Origin: Pseudomonas baetica
GTDB lineage: Bacteria; Pseudomonadota; Gammaproteobacteria; Pseudomonadales; Pseudomonadaceae
Reading direction: 5' to 3'
DNA: 64,000 bases
Assembly: GCF_002813455.1 (NCBI RefSeq)
Contig: NZ_PHHE01000001.1
Coordinates: forward strand, 3,833,001-3,897,000
The first letter of the stretch is position 1. Each line of letters opens with the position of its first letter. The position numbers and the translations under genes were made by a program. This document shows, piece after piece, positions 34,828 through 44,360 of this stretch. A model generated the notes under the pieces. That model worked only from the letters and a program-made list of their open reading frames with translations, was not told the origin of the DNA and searched no databases.

Positions 34828-35694
34828 ATGTCCCAAGAGCTGACCACCGAACAGATTCAACAATCCCTGCAAGGCATCAGCGTGCCTGCGCAGCCGCAGA
34901 TCATGGTGGATCTGCAAATGGAGCAGTACATGCCCGACCCGGACCTGGAGGTGATCGCCAAGCTGATTGCCCAGGATCCCGGCCTGTCCGGCTCGTTGCT
35001 GAAAATCGTCAACTCGCCGTATTACGGCCTTAGCAACAAAATCACCTCGATCCAGCGCGCGGTGAATCTGTTGGGCAGCCGCTCAATCATCAACCTGATC
35101 AACGCGCAGTCGATCAAGGGCGAGATGAACGACGACACCATCGTTACCCTCAACCGTTTCTGGGACACCGCCCAGGACGTGGCGATGACTTGCCTGACCC
35201 TGGCCAAGCGCATTGGTACTCAGGCGGGCGATGAAGCCTACGCCTTGGGCCTGTTCCACGATTGCGGTGTGCCGTTGATGCTGCAACGTTTCCCCAACTA
35301 CATGTCGGTTCTGGAAAAGGCCTACGCCAATGCCAGCCCTGAATGTCGGGTGGTGGACACGGAAAACGCCGAGTTCAACACCAACCACGCCGTGGTCGGT
35401 TATTACACCGCCAAATCCTGGCGTCTGCCGGAGCATGTCAGCACGGCCATCGCCAATCACCACAACGCCCTGGCGATCTTCAACGACGAGTCGTCGCGCA
35501 ACAGTCAGATGAAAAACCTGCTGGCGATCCTCAAGATGGCCGAGCACATTTGCGCGTCCTACCGCGTGCTGGGCAATCAGACCGAAGACTACGAGTGGAA
35601 CAGCATCGGCCCGCAGATCCTCGATTACGTCGGTTTGTCGGATTACGATTTCGAAACCCTGAAACAGACGATCCGCGACCTCGGCGCGCATTGA
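34828..35694 (+). CDS. HDOD-domain protein
   Basis: 288-residue protein consisting of one HDOD domain (about residues 20-220). The segments AQDPGLSGSLLKIVNSPYYGL and ALGLFHDCGVPLMLQ are typical, but the metal-binding HD pair required for catalysis is not complete, as in HDOD proteins generally. Such proteins act as non-enzymatic scaffolds in signalling. It lies 12 bases before mutM on the same strand, so the two probably share a transcript. Confidence 0.87.
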   Translation: MSQELTTEQIQQSLQGISVPAQPQIMVDLQMEQYMPDPDLEVIAKLIAQDPGLSGSLLKIVNSPYYGLSNKITSIQRAVNLLGSRSIINLINAQSIKGEMNDDTIVTLNRFWDTAQDVAMTCLTLAKRIGTQAGDEAYALGLFHDCGVPLMLQRFPNYMSVLEKAYANASPECRVVDTENAEFNTNHAVVGYYTAKSWRLPEHVSTAIANHHNALAIFNDESSRNSQMKNLLAILKMAEHICASYRVLGNQTEDYEWNSIGPQILDYVGLSDYDFETLKQTIRDLGAH

Positions 35695-35706
35695 TTCGAG
35701 GACGCC

Positions 35707-36519
35707 ATGCCTGAACTGCCGGAAGTCGAAACCACCCGCCGGGGCATTGCCCCGCACCTGGAAGGCCAGCGTGTCAGCCGGGTGATTGTGCGTGACCGCC
35801 GGTTGCGCTGGCCGATCCCCGAAGATCTCGATGTGCGCCTGTCCGGGCAGCGCATCGTGCTGGTCGAGCGGCGGGCCAAGTATCTGTTGATCAATGCCGA
35901 AGTCGGTACGCTCATCAGCCATTTGGGCATGTCGGGCAATCTGCGTCTGGTCGAGGTCGGGTTGCCGGCGCTCAAGCATGAGCATGTCGATATCGAACTG
36001 GAGTCGGGTTTGGCTCTGCGCTATACCGATCCGCGGCGTTTTGGCGCGATGCTATGGAGTACCGATCCGCTCAATCACGAATTGCTGATACGTCTCGGGC
36101 CGGAGCCGTTGACCGATCTGTTCGACGGGGAACGTTTGTTTCAGCTGTCGCGCGGGCGTTCGATGGCGGTCAAACCGTTCATCATGGACAACGCAGTGGT
36201 GGTCGGGGTCGGCAATATCTATGCGACCGAAGCGCTGTTCGCCGCCGGCATCGATCCACGCCGCGAGGCCGGGGGCATTTCCCGGGGGCGTTATCTGAAA
36301 CTGGCGATCGAGATCAAACGCATTCTTGCCGCCGCCATCGAGCGTGGCGGCACCACGTTGCGTGATTTCATCGGCGGTGACGGGCAGCCGGGGTATTTCC
36401 AGCAGGAGTTGTTTGTCTATGGCCGTGGCGGTGAACACTGCAAGGTCTGTGGCACGGGTCTGCGCGAAGTGAAGCTCGGTCAGCGTGCCAGTGTGTTCTG
36501 CCCGCGCTGTCAGACCTGA
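35707..36519 (+). CDS. mutM: Formamidopyrimidine-DNA glycosylase
   Basis: 270-residue base-excision repair enzyme that removes 8-oxoguanine. The N-terminal [12 protein letters not shown] has the catalytic proline 2 and glutamate 3, and the helix-two-turn-helix [15 protein letters not shown] and the C-terminal zinc finger CKVCG...FCPRCQ are intact. Length equals the family norm. GAGGAC precedes the ATG. Confidence 0.97.
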   Translation: MPELPEVETTRRGIAPHLEGQRVSRVIVRDRRLRWPIPEDLDVRLSGQRIVLVERRAKYLLINAEVGTLISHLGMSGNLRLVEVGLPALKHEHVDIELESGLALRYTDPRRFGAMLWSTDPLNHELLIRLGPEPLTDLFDGERLFQLSRGRSMAVKPFIMDNAVVVGVGNIYATEALFAAGIDPRREAGGISRGRYLKLAIEIKRILAAAIERGGTTLRDFIGGDGQPGYFQQELFVYGRGGEHCKVCGTGLREVKLGQRASVFCPRCQT

Positions 36520-36587
36520 GGCAAAGGGCGAAAAAGTCCTACGGTCTATAGTGAGGTGTCTCACTGTTCAGCCCGAAGGATCGTGCC

Positions 36588-36911
36588 ATGAAATCCTTGC
36601 AAGCCCTCTTCGTCACCCTGCTACTGTGTTCCAGCCTGGCTGTTCACGCCACGGAAAGCGGCAGCGGTGATCCGCGTTACACCATTCAGAATCCACCGGC
36701 CTACGCCATGCTTGGCGACTTGCTGATTGCCCGACCTTTGCTGGTTGTGGCGACGGTGATCGGTGCAGGGGCATTTGTGGTGTCGCTGCCGTTTACCGCG
36801 CTAGGCGGCGGGATTGGTGATGCGGGGCAGGCGCTGGTGGTTGATCCGGCGAAGGCGGCGTTTGTGCGGTGTCTGGGGTGTATAGGGGAAGGGTTTGAGC
36901 AGCGCGAATGA
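36588..36911 (+). CDS. Small exported or membrane hypothetical protein
   Basis: 107 residues. A signal peptide [21 protein letters not shown] is likely cut after HA at about residue 21. A hydrophobic helix follows at about residues 47-75 ([21 protein letters not shown]), then [30 protein letters not shown] with two cysteines three apart. Comparable small proteins occur in this position in pseudomonads, but I know no function. GAAGGA stands just upstream of the ATG. Confidence 0.72.
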   Translation: MKSLQALFVTLLLCSSLAVHATESGSGDPRYTIQNPPAYAMLGDLLIARPLLVVATVIGAGAFVVSLPFTALGGGIGDAGQALVVDPAKAAFVRCLGCIGEGFEQRE

Positions 36912-36940
36912 GCTGATCAGGATTGCGTGGTGTTGCTGAT

Positions 36941-37020
36941 GGCCCTTTCGCGAGCAGGCTCGCTCCCACAGTTTGAAATGCATTCCAACTGTGGGAGCGA
37001 GCCTGCTCGCGAAGAGGGCC
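36941..37020. repeat. REPIN before the ferredoxin gene
   Basis: Near-perfect inverted REP pair; the arms pair from GGCCCT/AGGGCC at the outside through the REP cores to AGTT/AACT around a short loop. Confidence 0.95.
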
Positions 37021-37038
37021 AAGCGGGCGCTGAAGAAC

Positions 37039-37329
<291 letters not shown>

Positions 37330-37392
37330 TCAATGCGCGCAATTGTGCCGCATTGGCGCCCGCAGTGCACGCGGGCGCCGTTTGAACGGTCG

Positions 37393-37959
<567 letters not shown>

Positions 37960-37987
37960 CTATAGACGATCGCAATAATACGGTTTT

Positions 37988-39583
37988 TCATGGATTTCTC
38001 AGGCGATCGGCGAGGGACGTCGCCAATTGTGCTGTCAGACCATACACCGACAACTGTGGGTTGGCGCCGATGCTGGTGGGGAACAGCGAGCCATCGTGAA
38101 TCGACAGATTGCTCAGTTGATGATGGCGGCCGAGGCTGTCGGTGACGGCGCTCTTCGGGTCTTCACCCATTGCGCAGCCGCCCATGACGTGGGCGCTGCC
38201 AAGGCGCGTGCGATACAGCTCAAGACTTAATCCATCGATCAGCGTGCGCGCCTCGGCCAGGGTTTTCACGTAGCGCGCGTCCGCGTGCATCGGCATCACC
38301 GCTTGGGCGCCGCCGGCGAACTGGATCTCGGCCATGCTGTGGAATGCGCGGCGCAAGCCTTCCCAAGCATACGGCGAGACTTGGTAATCGAGCACCGGCG
38401 AGCCGTCGCCGCGCAACTCGACACTGCCGCCCTGGCTGTCCGGGTGAAAGCCGTCGCGCAGTAGCGCGAGCATCGCGTGGGTGTGCGGCAGGTCGGCCAT
38501 GTGCTCCGCGTTCTGCTGGCCAAAACCGCCGAGCAGTGTAGCGGCCAGTGCCGGGTGTAGCGGTGGCACTTCGAGTTTGTAGCCCATCGGCCCGGTGGCG
38601 CCGTCCTTCCACTGGAAATAGTCCGTGTAGATCGACTGTGGCGCGCCGTAGAACGGATTGATCACCTCATCGAAGCGCCCGGCGGACATGTTCACCAGAT
38701 GCAGAAACGTCCGTTTGCCGAGGGTTTTATGCGGATCCGGCGCATCCGAACGCAGTAATAATGCCGGGCTGTTGATACCGCCGCCGGCCAGCACGTAGTG
38801 CCGCGCCTTGATGGTGATTTTGCGGCCGGTCGGTTCGACGCAGCGCTCGTCCATGGCCACGCATTGCAGGCTGGTGATTTTATCGCCGCTGATCTGCAGC
38901 TTTTCCGCCCGGGCCAGATAGAGTAACTCGCCACCCTTTTCCAGCGTTGCCGGAATGGTCGTGACCAGCATCGATTGTTTGGCGTTGGTCGGGCAGCCCA
39001 TGCCGCAGTAACCAAGGTTCCAGCAACCGCGCACGTTGCGCGGGATCACGTGCCAGCTGTAGCCGAGTTGCTCGCAGCCTTTGCGGATCACGTCGTTGTT
39101 GGCGTTGGGCGGAACCATCCATGGGGCGACGCCGAGGCGCTGCTCCATTTTTTCGAACCATGGCGCCATCTCGTCGGGGCTGTGGCCTTTGACGTTGTGC
39201 TCTTTGGCCCATTGTTCGAGAGTCGGCTGCGGTGTGCGGAAACTCGATGTCCAGTTGATCAGCGTGGTGCCGCCGACCGCGCGGCCCTGCAGGATGGTGA
39301 TTGCGCCGTCCTTGCTCATGCGGCCGATACCTTCCTGATAAAGGCTGCTGTAGGCCTGGTCTTCGAGCATTTTGAAATCGGAACTGGTTTTCAGCGGGCC
39401 TTCTTCGATCAGCAGCACTTTATAGCCGGCGGCGCTGAGGATTTCTGCCGTGGTGCCGCCACCAGCGCCGCTGCCGATGATCGCAACATCGGCTTCGAGC
39501 GTCAGGTCATCGGTGAGCCGGGCGCCGTTGTAGGTTTTCCAGCCTCGGGCCAGGCCTTCGCGGAAGGGGTCGGGTACGGGCAT
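37988..39583 (-). CDS. laoA: GMC-type long-chain alcohol dehydrogenase
   Basis: 531-residue GMC flavoprotein. The FAD-binding motif ADVAIIGSGAGGGTTAEILS is at about residues 33-52, and C-terminal GMC segments SAHVMGGCAMGEDP and SLFPTSIGANPQLSVYG carry the catalytic histidine region. Position before a Tat lipoprotein gene, an aldehyde dehydrogenase gene and a divergent tetR matches laoABC/laoR of P. aeruginosa (PA0364-PA0367, as I recall), which oxidises long-chain alcohols from SDS and alkanes. A REPIN separates it from laoB. Confidence 0.85.
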   Translation of the reverse strand: MPVPDPFREGLARGWKTYNGARLTDDLTLEADVAIIGSGAGGGTTAEILSAAGYKVLLIEEGPLKTSSDFKMLEDQAYSSLYQEGIGRMSKDGAITILQGRAVGGTTLINWTSSFRTPQPTLEQWAKEHNVKGHSPDEMAPWFEKMEQRLGVAPWMVPPNANNDVIRKGCEQLGYSWHVIPRNVRGCWNLGYCGMGCPTNAKQSMLVTTIPATLEKGGELLYLARAEKLQISGDKITSLQCVAMDERCVEPTGRKITIKARHYVLAGGGINSPALLLRSDAPDPHKTLGKRTFLHLVNMSAGRFDEVINPFYGAPQSIYTDYFQWKDGATGPMGYKLEVPPLHPALAATLLGGFGQQNAEHMADLPHTHAMLALLRDGFHPDSQGGSVELRGDGSPVLDYQVSPYAWEGLRRAFHSMAEIQFAGGAQAVMPMHADARYVKTLAEARTLIDGLSLELYRTRLGSAHVMGGCAMGEDPKSAVTDSLGRHHQLSNLSIHDGSLFPTSIGANPQLSVYGLTAQLATSLADRLRNP

Positions 39584-39621
39584 CGATCAGGTTCTCTTGT
39601 TTTTGTAGTTCTTGCGGGCCC

Positions 39622-39690
39622 CTTCGCGAGCAGGCTCGCTCTCACAGGGGAATGCGTTTCAAATGTGGGAGCGGGCTTGCTCGCGAAGGG
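39622..39690. repeat. REPIN between laoB and laoA
   Basis: Inverted REPs of two subtypes: TTCGCGAGCAGGCTCGCTCT on the left and GTGGGAGCGGGCTTGCTCGC on the right. It lies within the presumed operon. Confidence 0.9.
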
Positions 39691-39702
39691 CGCGCCTCGG
39701 TT

Positions 39703-40248
39703 TCAGACAGTGGGCGGACCGGGGTAGCCGCAGTGCGCCCAGGACTCGGCGCGGGTGTACCAGGCCATCATCACCATTTGCTTCAGAGAGCTGTGGCCCA
39801 TGCGCAGGAGACTCAATGTGCTGTTTTCCCAGCGATCGAGGAAATGGCGCAGCGCCTCGGGCGTGGCGTTTTCCCAACTGCCCCAGATCCCGGTCAGCGG
39901 CCCACGGGTCACGGCCATGCCCAATACATCAAACAATTGTCGGGTGAGTTTGAGCATTTCCGGCGACAGATGATCAAGGCTGTAATCCAGCGATTTGAGC
40001 GTGCCATCAACGGCCCCCGGCATCTTCTCGGCCGCTACGGCGCCGTCGAGCATCACTGGAATCAGTGCACGCAAAAACAGCAGGTCGCCGTCGCGCAAGG
40101 TCACGAAACCATTGGCCGCGACGCTCGACGAACAGCCGCTGAGGCTGGCGCCAAGCCCGGCGGTGGCAAGAAACGCCGTGGCGCCGAGGCTGAATTTCAG
40201 TACGCTACGGCGTGACAGTGCAGGTGTATCGGTCAGGCTTGGGTGCAT
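39703..40248 (-). CDS. laoB: Tat-exported protein LaoB-like
   Basis: 181-residue protein with a twin-arginine signal: LSRRSVLKFSLGATAFLATAG near residues 12-32, then LSGCSSS, a lipobox-like sequence. It would cross the membrane folded and may be lipid-anchored. The remaining helical part resembles the small third subunit of gluconate-2-dehydrogenase-type GMC complexes, which guides export of the flavoprotein subunit. It lies between laoC and laoA genes. Assignment by synteny with PA0365. Confidence 0.82.
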   Translation of the reverse strand: MHPSLTDTPALSRRSVLKFSLGATAFLATAGLGASLSGCSSSVAANGFVTLRDGDLLFLRALIPVMLDGAVAAEKMPGAVDGTLKSLDYSLDHLSPEMLKLTRQLFDVLGMAVTRGPLTGIWGSWENATPEALRHFLDRWENSTLSLLRMGHSSLKQMVMMAWYTRAESWAHCGYPGPPTV

Positions 40249-40279
40249 TGTTTTTATTACCCGGCGGCGATGACGAGGT

Positions 40280-41710
40280 TTAGCGAATGAACAGCTTCTG
40301 GATCAGTTTCTGAATCGACTTTCCGTAAGGCGGATAAATCAGCCTGGCCGCATTGAAGCGCTGTTTAATCAACACGCCTTTGGCTTTGCTGAACGTCAGG
40401 AAGCCTTCGTGACCGTGGTAATGACCCATGCCCGAGGCGCCGATGCCGCCGAAGGGCATGTCGTCCTGCGCCACATGCAGCAGGGTGTCGTTCAGGCACA
40501 CGCCGCCGGAGTGGGTTTCGTGCAGCACGCGGTTCTGTTCGCGTTTGTCGTAGCCAAAGTAGTAAAGAGCCAGAGGTCGCGGGCGCTGATTGATGTAAGC
40601 AAATGCCTGCTCCAGATCCCGGTACGGCACGATCGGCAAGAGCGGGCCGAAGATTTCGTCCTGCATCACGGTCATCTCGTCGCTGACATTCAATAAAACG
40701 CTGTGCGGCATGCGCCGGCCCTGAGCCTGATCGAACAGCGGAATCAGCAGCGCGCCTTTGCTGGTGGCATCGCTGACGTAGCCGTTGAGCCGGGCCAGTT
40801 GGCGCTCGTTGATGATCGCGGTGTAGTCCGGGTTATCGGTGAGGGTCGGATAAAAACCCTGAACCGCCTGGCGATAGGCTTCGACGAAGCCGCCGACCCG
40901 GTCTTCCGGCACCAACACGTAATCGGGTGCGACGCAGGTCTGCCCGGCGTTGAGGGTTTTGCCGAAGGCGATGCGCTCGGCGGCGTCCTTCAACGGCACG
41001 TCGCGGGAGACGATGGCAGGGGACTTGCCACCCAGTTCGAGCGTGACCGGCGTGAGGTTCTCTGCGGCCGCGCGCATCACATGCTTGCCGATACTGGTGG
41101 CACCGGTAAACAACAGGTGGTCGAAGCGCAAACGGGAAAACGCCACGCCGATATCGGCTTCGCCCAGCACTACACACACCAGGTCTTCGGGGAAAATTCG
41201 CGCGAGCAACGCTTTGAGTAGCTGGCCGGTGGCCGGGGTCGATTCGCTGAGCTTGAGCATCACCCGATTGCCTGCCGCCAAGGCGCCGACCAGCGGGCCC
41301 ATGGCCAGATACAGCGGGTAATTCCACGGCACGATGACGCCGACCACGCCCAGCGGCTGGTAAACCACTTTTGCCGAAGCAGGCTGGAACGCCATGCCGA
41401 CCTTGCGCCGCGAAGATTTCATCCAGCCCCTGAGATGGCGGCTGGCGTAGTGAATGCCATGCAGGCTCGGCATCAACTCGGCGAGCAGGGTTTCATCGGC
41501 ACTGCGATGGCTGAAATCGGCGCTGATCGCCTCGATCAACGCCTGACGCTCATTGCTCAGCAAATCGCGCAGCGCCTTGAGCCATTGCTGGCGTTGAGCG
41601 GCGGGTGGCATCGGATTGGCGGCATAGGCGGCCCGCTGCGCCTCGAACAGCCGATCCAGTGCCACCAGTGGCTGTTGCAGCGTTTGCAGGTAGGCAATGT
41701 CGGCAGTCAT
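40280..41710 (-). CDS. laoC: Aldehyde dehydrogenase (coniferyl/long-chain type)
   Basis: 476-residue NAD(P)-dependent aldehyde dehydrogenase. Catalytic Cys is in LNAGQTCVAPDY, the general-base glutamate in TLELGGKSPAIV, and the cofactor loop in LLFTGATSIGKHVM. The C-terminal end is basic with IYPPYGK. It is of the coniferyl aldehyde dehydrogenase class. In the lao system this enzyme oxidises the fatty aldehyde made by LaoA. Two adjacent ATGs exist (41713 and 41710); the second has the better distance to GGAG. Confidence 0.88.
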   Translation of the reverse strand: MTADIAYLQTLQQPLVALDRLFEAQRAAYAANPMPPAAQRQQWLKALRDLLSNERQALIEAISADFSHRSADETLLAELMPSLHGIHYASRHLRGWMKSSRRKVGMAFQPASAKVVYQPLGVVGVIVPWNYPLYLAMGPLVGALAAGNRVMLKLSESTPATGQLLKALLARIFPEDLVCVVLGEADIGVAFSRLRFDHLLFTGATSIGKHVMRAAAENLTPVTLELGGKSPAIVSRDVPLKDAAERIAFGKTLNAGQTCVAPDYVLVPEDRVGGFVEAYRQAVQGFYPTLTDNPDYTAIINERQLARLNGYVSDATSKGALLIPLFDQAQGRRMPHSVLLNVSDEMTVMQDEIFGPLLPIVPYRDLEQAFAYINQRPRPLALYYFGYDKREQNRVLHETHSGGVCLNDTLLHVAQDDMPFGGIGASGMGHYHGHEGFLTFSKAKGVLIKQRFNAARLIYPPYGKSIQKLIQKLFIR

Positions 41711-41739
41711 CATCAGCTCCGGATTTATTGTAGTGAGGC

Positions 41740-41767
41740 ACTTTTTAGAGTCTATGCTCTATAAAGT
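41740..41767. promoter_or_regulatory. 28-bp palindrome, candidate LaoR operator
   Basis: ACTTTTTAGAG and CTCTATAAAGT (41740-41750 and 41757-41767) are inverted repeats with one mismatch and a 6-base centre, located between the divergent laoC and tetR genes. Size and symmetry fit a TetR-family operator. Confidence 0.65.
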
Positions 41768-41856
41768 CAAATCACTTCCTGTCACAGCTTTGTTTTATCC
41801 ATTTCCGGTTAGGTCGTAAGATGCCCGTCACCGCACTCTGAATTAAAGCTCAAGCC

Positions 41857-42528
41857 ATGGCCCCACGAATAAAAACCAGCGAGCGCATCGTGCAGAACAG
41901 CCTCGAGCTGTTCAATCAACAGGGCGAGCGCAGCATCAGCACCAATCACATCGCCGCACACATGGAGATTTCTCCGGGCAACCTGTACTACCACTTCCCG
42001 AACAAGCAGGCGATCATCGCCGTGTTGTTCAGTGAGTACGAAAGCCTCGTCGACAGCTTCCTGCGCCCGCCGCACGGGCGCGCCGCAACGGTCGAAGACA
42101 AGCGTTTCTACCTCAAGGAACTGCTGTCGGCGATGTGGCGCTACCGATTTTTGCACCGCGATCTTGAGCATCTGCTCGACAGCGATCAGGAACTGGCCGC
42201 CCGTTATCGCCGTTTTTCCCAGCGTTGTGTCATTCAGGGTGCCGCGATCTACGAAGGCTTTGTCGCCGCCGGGATCCTGAAGATGGATCGCGTGCAGATC
42301 GAGTCCCTGACCCTCAATGCCTGGATCATCCTGACGTCGTGGGTACGTTTCCTGTGCACCACCCGGGAAAACTCCAATCACCTCAGCGAACAGGCCGTTA
42401 AACGCGGCGTGTATCAGGTGTTGGTGCTGGAAGCCGGTTTTGTCACCGATCAGGCACGCGATGAGGTTAATGCGCTGTTTGATGAATTTTATGTACCGCT
42501 GGCCCAGGCCCTCGAAGACGTGAAATAA
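41857..42528 (+). CDS. laoR: TetR-family regulator LaoR-like
   Basis: 223-residue repressor. The helix-turn-helix is within TSERIVQNSLELFNQQGERSIST...MEISPGNLYYHFPNKQAI at residues 5-52, followed by a helical ligand domain. It is divergent from laoC with a palindrome between. It should respond to long-chain alcohols or acyl compounds. A 32-base gap separates it from the sulfurtransferase gene. Confidence 0.88.
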   Translation: MAPRIKTSERIVQNSLELFNQQGERSISTNHIAAHMEISPGNLYYHFPNKQAIIAVLFSEYESLVDSFLRPPHGRAATVEDKRFYLKELLSAMWRYRFLHRDLEHLLDSDQELAARYRRFSQRCVIQGAAIYEGFVAAGILKMDRVQIESLTLNAWIILTSWVRFLCTTRENSNHLSEQAVKRGVYQVLVLEAGFVTDQARDEVNALFDEFYVPLAQALEDVK

Positions 42529-42560
42529 ACAGTGCCGTTGATATTCCACAGGAGCTCGTT

Positions 42561-43415
42561 ATGCCGATTGCGCAACTGATCAGCCCGCAGACACTGGACG
42601 CCCGCAAGGAACAACCGGGGCTGGTGATTCTCGATTGCCGCTTTGCCCTCGAAGACCCGGATTACGGGCAACGCAGTTACGCCGAAGGGCACATTGCCGG
42701 GGCAAGTTTCGCCGATCTTGAGCGTGACCTCAGTGGCAAAGTGATCAAAGGCCAGACTGGTCGCCATCCGCTGCCTGATCCGGCCACGTTGATCGAGCGG
42801 CTGCAGGCATGGGGCATCAACGCCGACAGCGACGTGGTTCTGTATGACGACGGCCCTGGTGCCTACGCCGCGCGGGCGTGGTGGCTGCTGGCATGGCTGG
42901 GTAAGCGTGACGGCGTGTTCATTGTCGATGGCGGCCTCAAGGCCTGGCACGCCGCCGGGTTGCCACTGAGTCTCGATGCGCCGTCGGTCACTCGGGGTAA
43001 TTTCAGTGGTGAGCCGGACACGCGCCTGCTGCTCAGTGCCGAGCAGTTGCAGCGGCGCCTCGGCCAGCCGACGCTGACCCTGATCGACGCCCGCGCGCTA
43101 CCTCGCTTCAAGGGGGAAGTGGAACCGATCGACCCGATTGCCGGGCACATTCCCGGCGCGCAATGTGCGGCGTTTACTGACAACCTCGGGAGTGACGGGC
43201 GCTTCCTTCCGGCAGACCAGCTCAAGCAGCGCTTTGCTGCGAAACTCGGCGAGCGTTCGCCGGCGGAACTGGTGGCTTATTGCGGCTCGGGGGTGACGGC
43301 GTGTCATAACCTGTTTGCGCTGTGTCTGGCGGGTTATCCGTTGGGTTCGCTGTACGCCGGGTCGTGGAGTGAGTGGATCAACGAGCCGTCGCGCGGTATC
43401 GCCACCGGCGAATAA
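42561..43415 (+). CDS. sseA: Sulfurtransferase (SseA/rhodanese type)
   Basis: 284-residue protein of two rhodanese domains. The active-site cysteine is residue 241 in AYCGSGVTACHN; the CGSGVTA loop is the 3-mercaptopyruvate sulfurtransferase type rather than the CRxGxR loop of classical rhodanese. It transfers sulfur from mercaptopyruvate (or thiosulfate) to an acceptor such as cyanide or a thiol. The first domain lacks the cysteine, as usual. AGGAG precedes the ATG. Confidence 0.88.
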   Translation: MPIAQLISPQTLDARKEQPGLVILDCRFALEDPDYGQRSYAEGHIAGASFADLERDLSGKVIKGQTGRHPLPDPATLIERLQAWGINADSDVVLYDDGPGAYAARAWWLLAWLGKRDGVFIVDGGLKAWHAAGLPLSLDAPSVTRGNFSGEPDTRLLLSAEQLQRRLGQPTLTLIDARALPRFKGEVEPIDPIAGHIPGAQCAAFTDNLGSDGRFLPADQLKQRFAAKLGERSPAELVAYCGSGVTACHNLFALCLAGYPLGSLYAGSWSEWINEPSRGIATGE

Positions 43416-43424
43416 CCAACACCT

Positions 43425-43512
43425 GTGGGAGCGAGCCTGCTCGCGAAGGCGTCGGATCAGTCGACATCAATGTTCAATGAACAACCGCTTTCGCGAGCAG
43501 GCTCGCTCCCAC
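43425..43512. repeat. REPIN between sulfurtransferase and AraC genes
   Basis: Inverted pair of CGAGCCTGCTCGCGAA-type REPs between convergent genes. Confidence 0.95.
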
Positions 43513-43517
43513 ATTGG

Positions 43518-44360
43518 TTATTCGTTATCTGAAAGAACCTGTCGGGCACTGCGGTACACGGCGGGCCCGACGCCATAAGCCTGCTTGAACTGCCGGCTCA
43601 AATGGCTCTGATCGGCGAAGCCCAGTCGCGTGGCGACTTCCACCGGCAAGCAGCCGTGCTGCAGGAGTGCGCGAGCCTGGGCGATGCGCTGTTGCATCAG
43701 CCAGGTGTGCGGTGGCATACCCGTAGCGCGGCGGAACACCCGGGCGAAATGGAACGGAGACAGATTGACCGCCGCCGCCAGTTCTTCCAGTGACGGTGGC
43801 GCTGCCAGTTGTGCGTGCAGCAGTTCTTTGCCCAACAGCACCGCGCGGTGTTCCTTGCCGGCTCGTCCGGGCACCGGCACTGCCGCATGGCGCTGCAATA
43901 GCCGCAACATCATCTCGCGCCACACCGTTTGCTGTTGCAGCGCGGTGGCCGGGCTTTCGAGCAAATGGTGCAACCGGGAAAACCCGGTGACCAGATCCGC
44001 ATCGCGATACAACGTGGCGCCGAACGCCGGCAGGTTCGTGGTGGACAGTTCCAGCTCATCCAGCAGCGAAACGATTTGCGCGGTGTCGGGATAAAACGCC
44101 CGATACAGCCAGCCATCCTCGGTGCCCTTGTGCCCGGTGTGCAATTCGTCCGGGTTGATCAGCACCAGCGTGCCGCTGCCGGCCAGATGTTCGGCGCCGC
44201 GATAGCGATAACGCTGGGCGCCGGCCATGATCATGCCGATCACATAGCCGTCATGTACATGGGGGGCGAAACGATGCTCGATGTAGCGCGCCGACAGCAA
44301 CTCGACCCCGGCCAGTGGCACGGTTTGCCAGAAACGGATCGACTCGCCCTGATCGCTCAT
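43518..44360 (-). CDS. AraC-family regulator
   Basis: 280-residue regulator with an N-terminal cupin-type sensor (RYIEHRFAPHVHDGYVIGMI, GSGTLVLINPDELHTGH) and a C-terminal AraC double helix-turn-helix (about residues 180-275, including LSPFHFARVFRRATGMPPHTWL and GFADQSHLSRQFKQAYG). Its start overlaps the stop of the YheT-like hydrolase gene (44357-44360), so it is translated with it. Ligand unknown. Confidence 0.88.
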   Translation of the reverse strand: MSDQGESIRFWQTVPLAGVELLSARYIEHRFAPHVHDGYVIGMIMAGAQRYRYRGAEHLAGSGTLVLINPDELHTGHKGTEDGWLYRAFYPDTAQIVSLLDELELSTTNLPAFGATLYRDADLVTGFSRLHHLLESPATALQQQTVWREMMLRLLQRHAAVPVPGRAGKEHRAVLLGKELLHAQLAAPPSLEELAAAVNLSPFHFARVFRRATGMPPHTWLMQQRIAQARALLQHGCLPVEVATRLGFADQSHLSRQFKQAYGVGPAVYRSARQVLSDNE

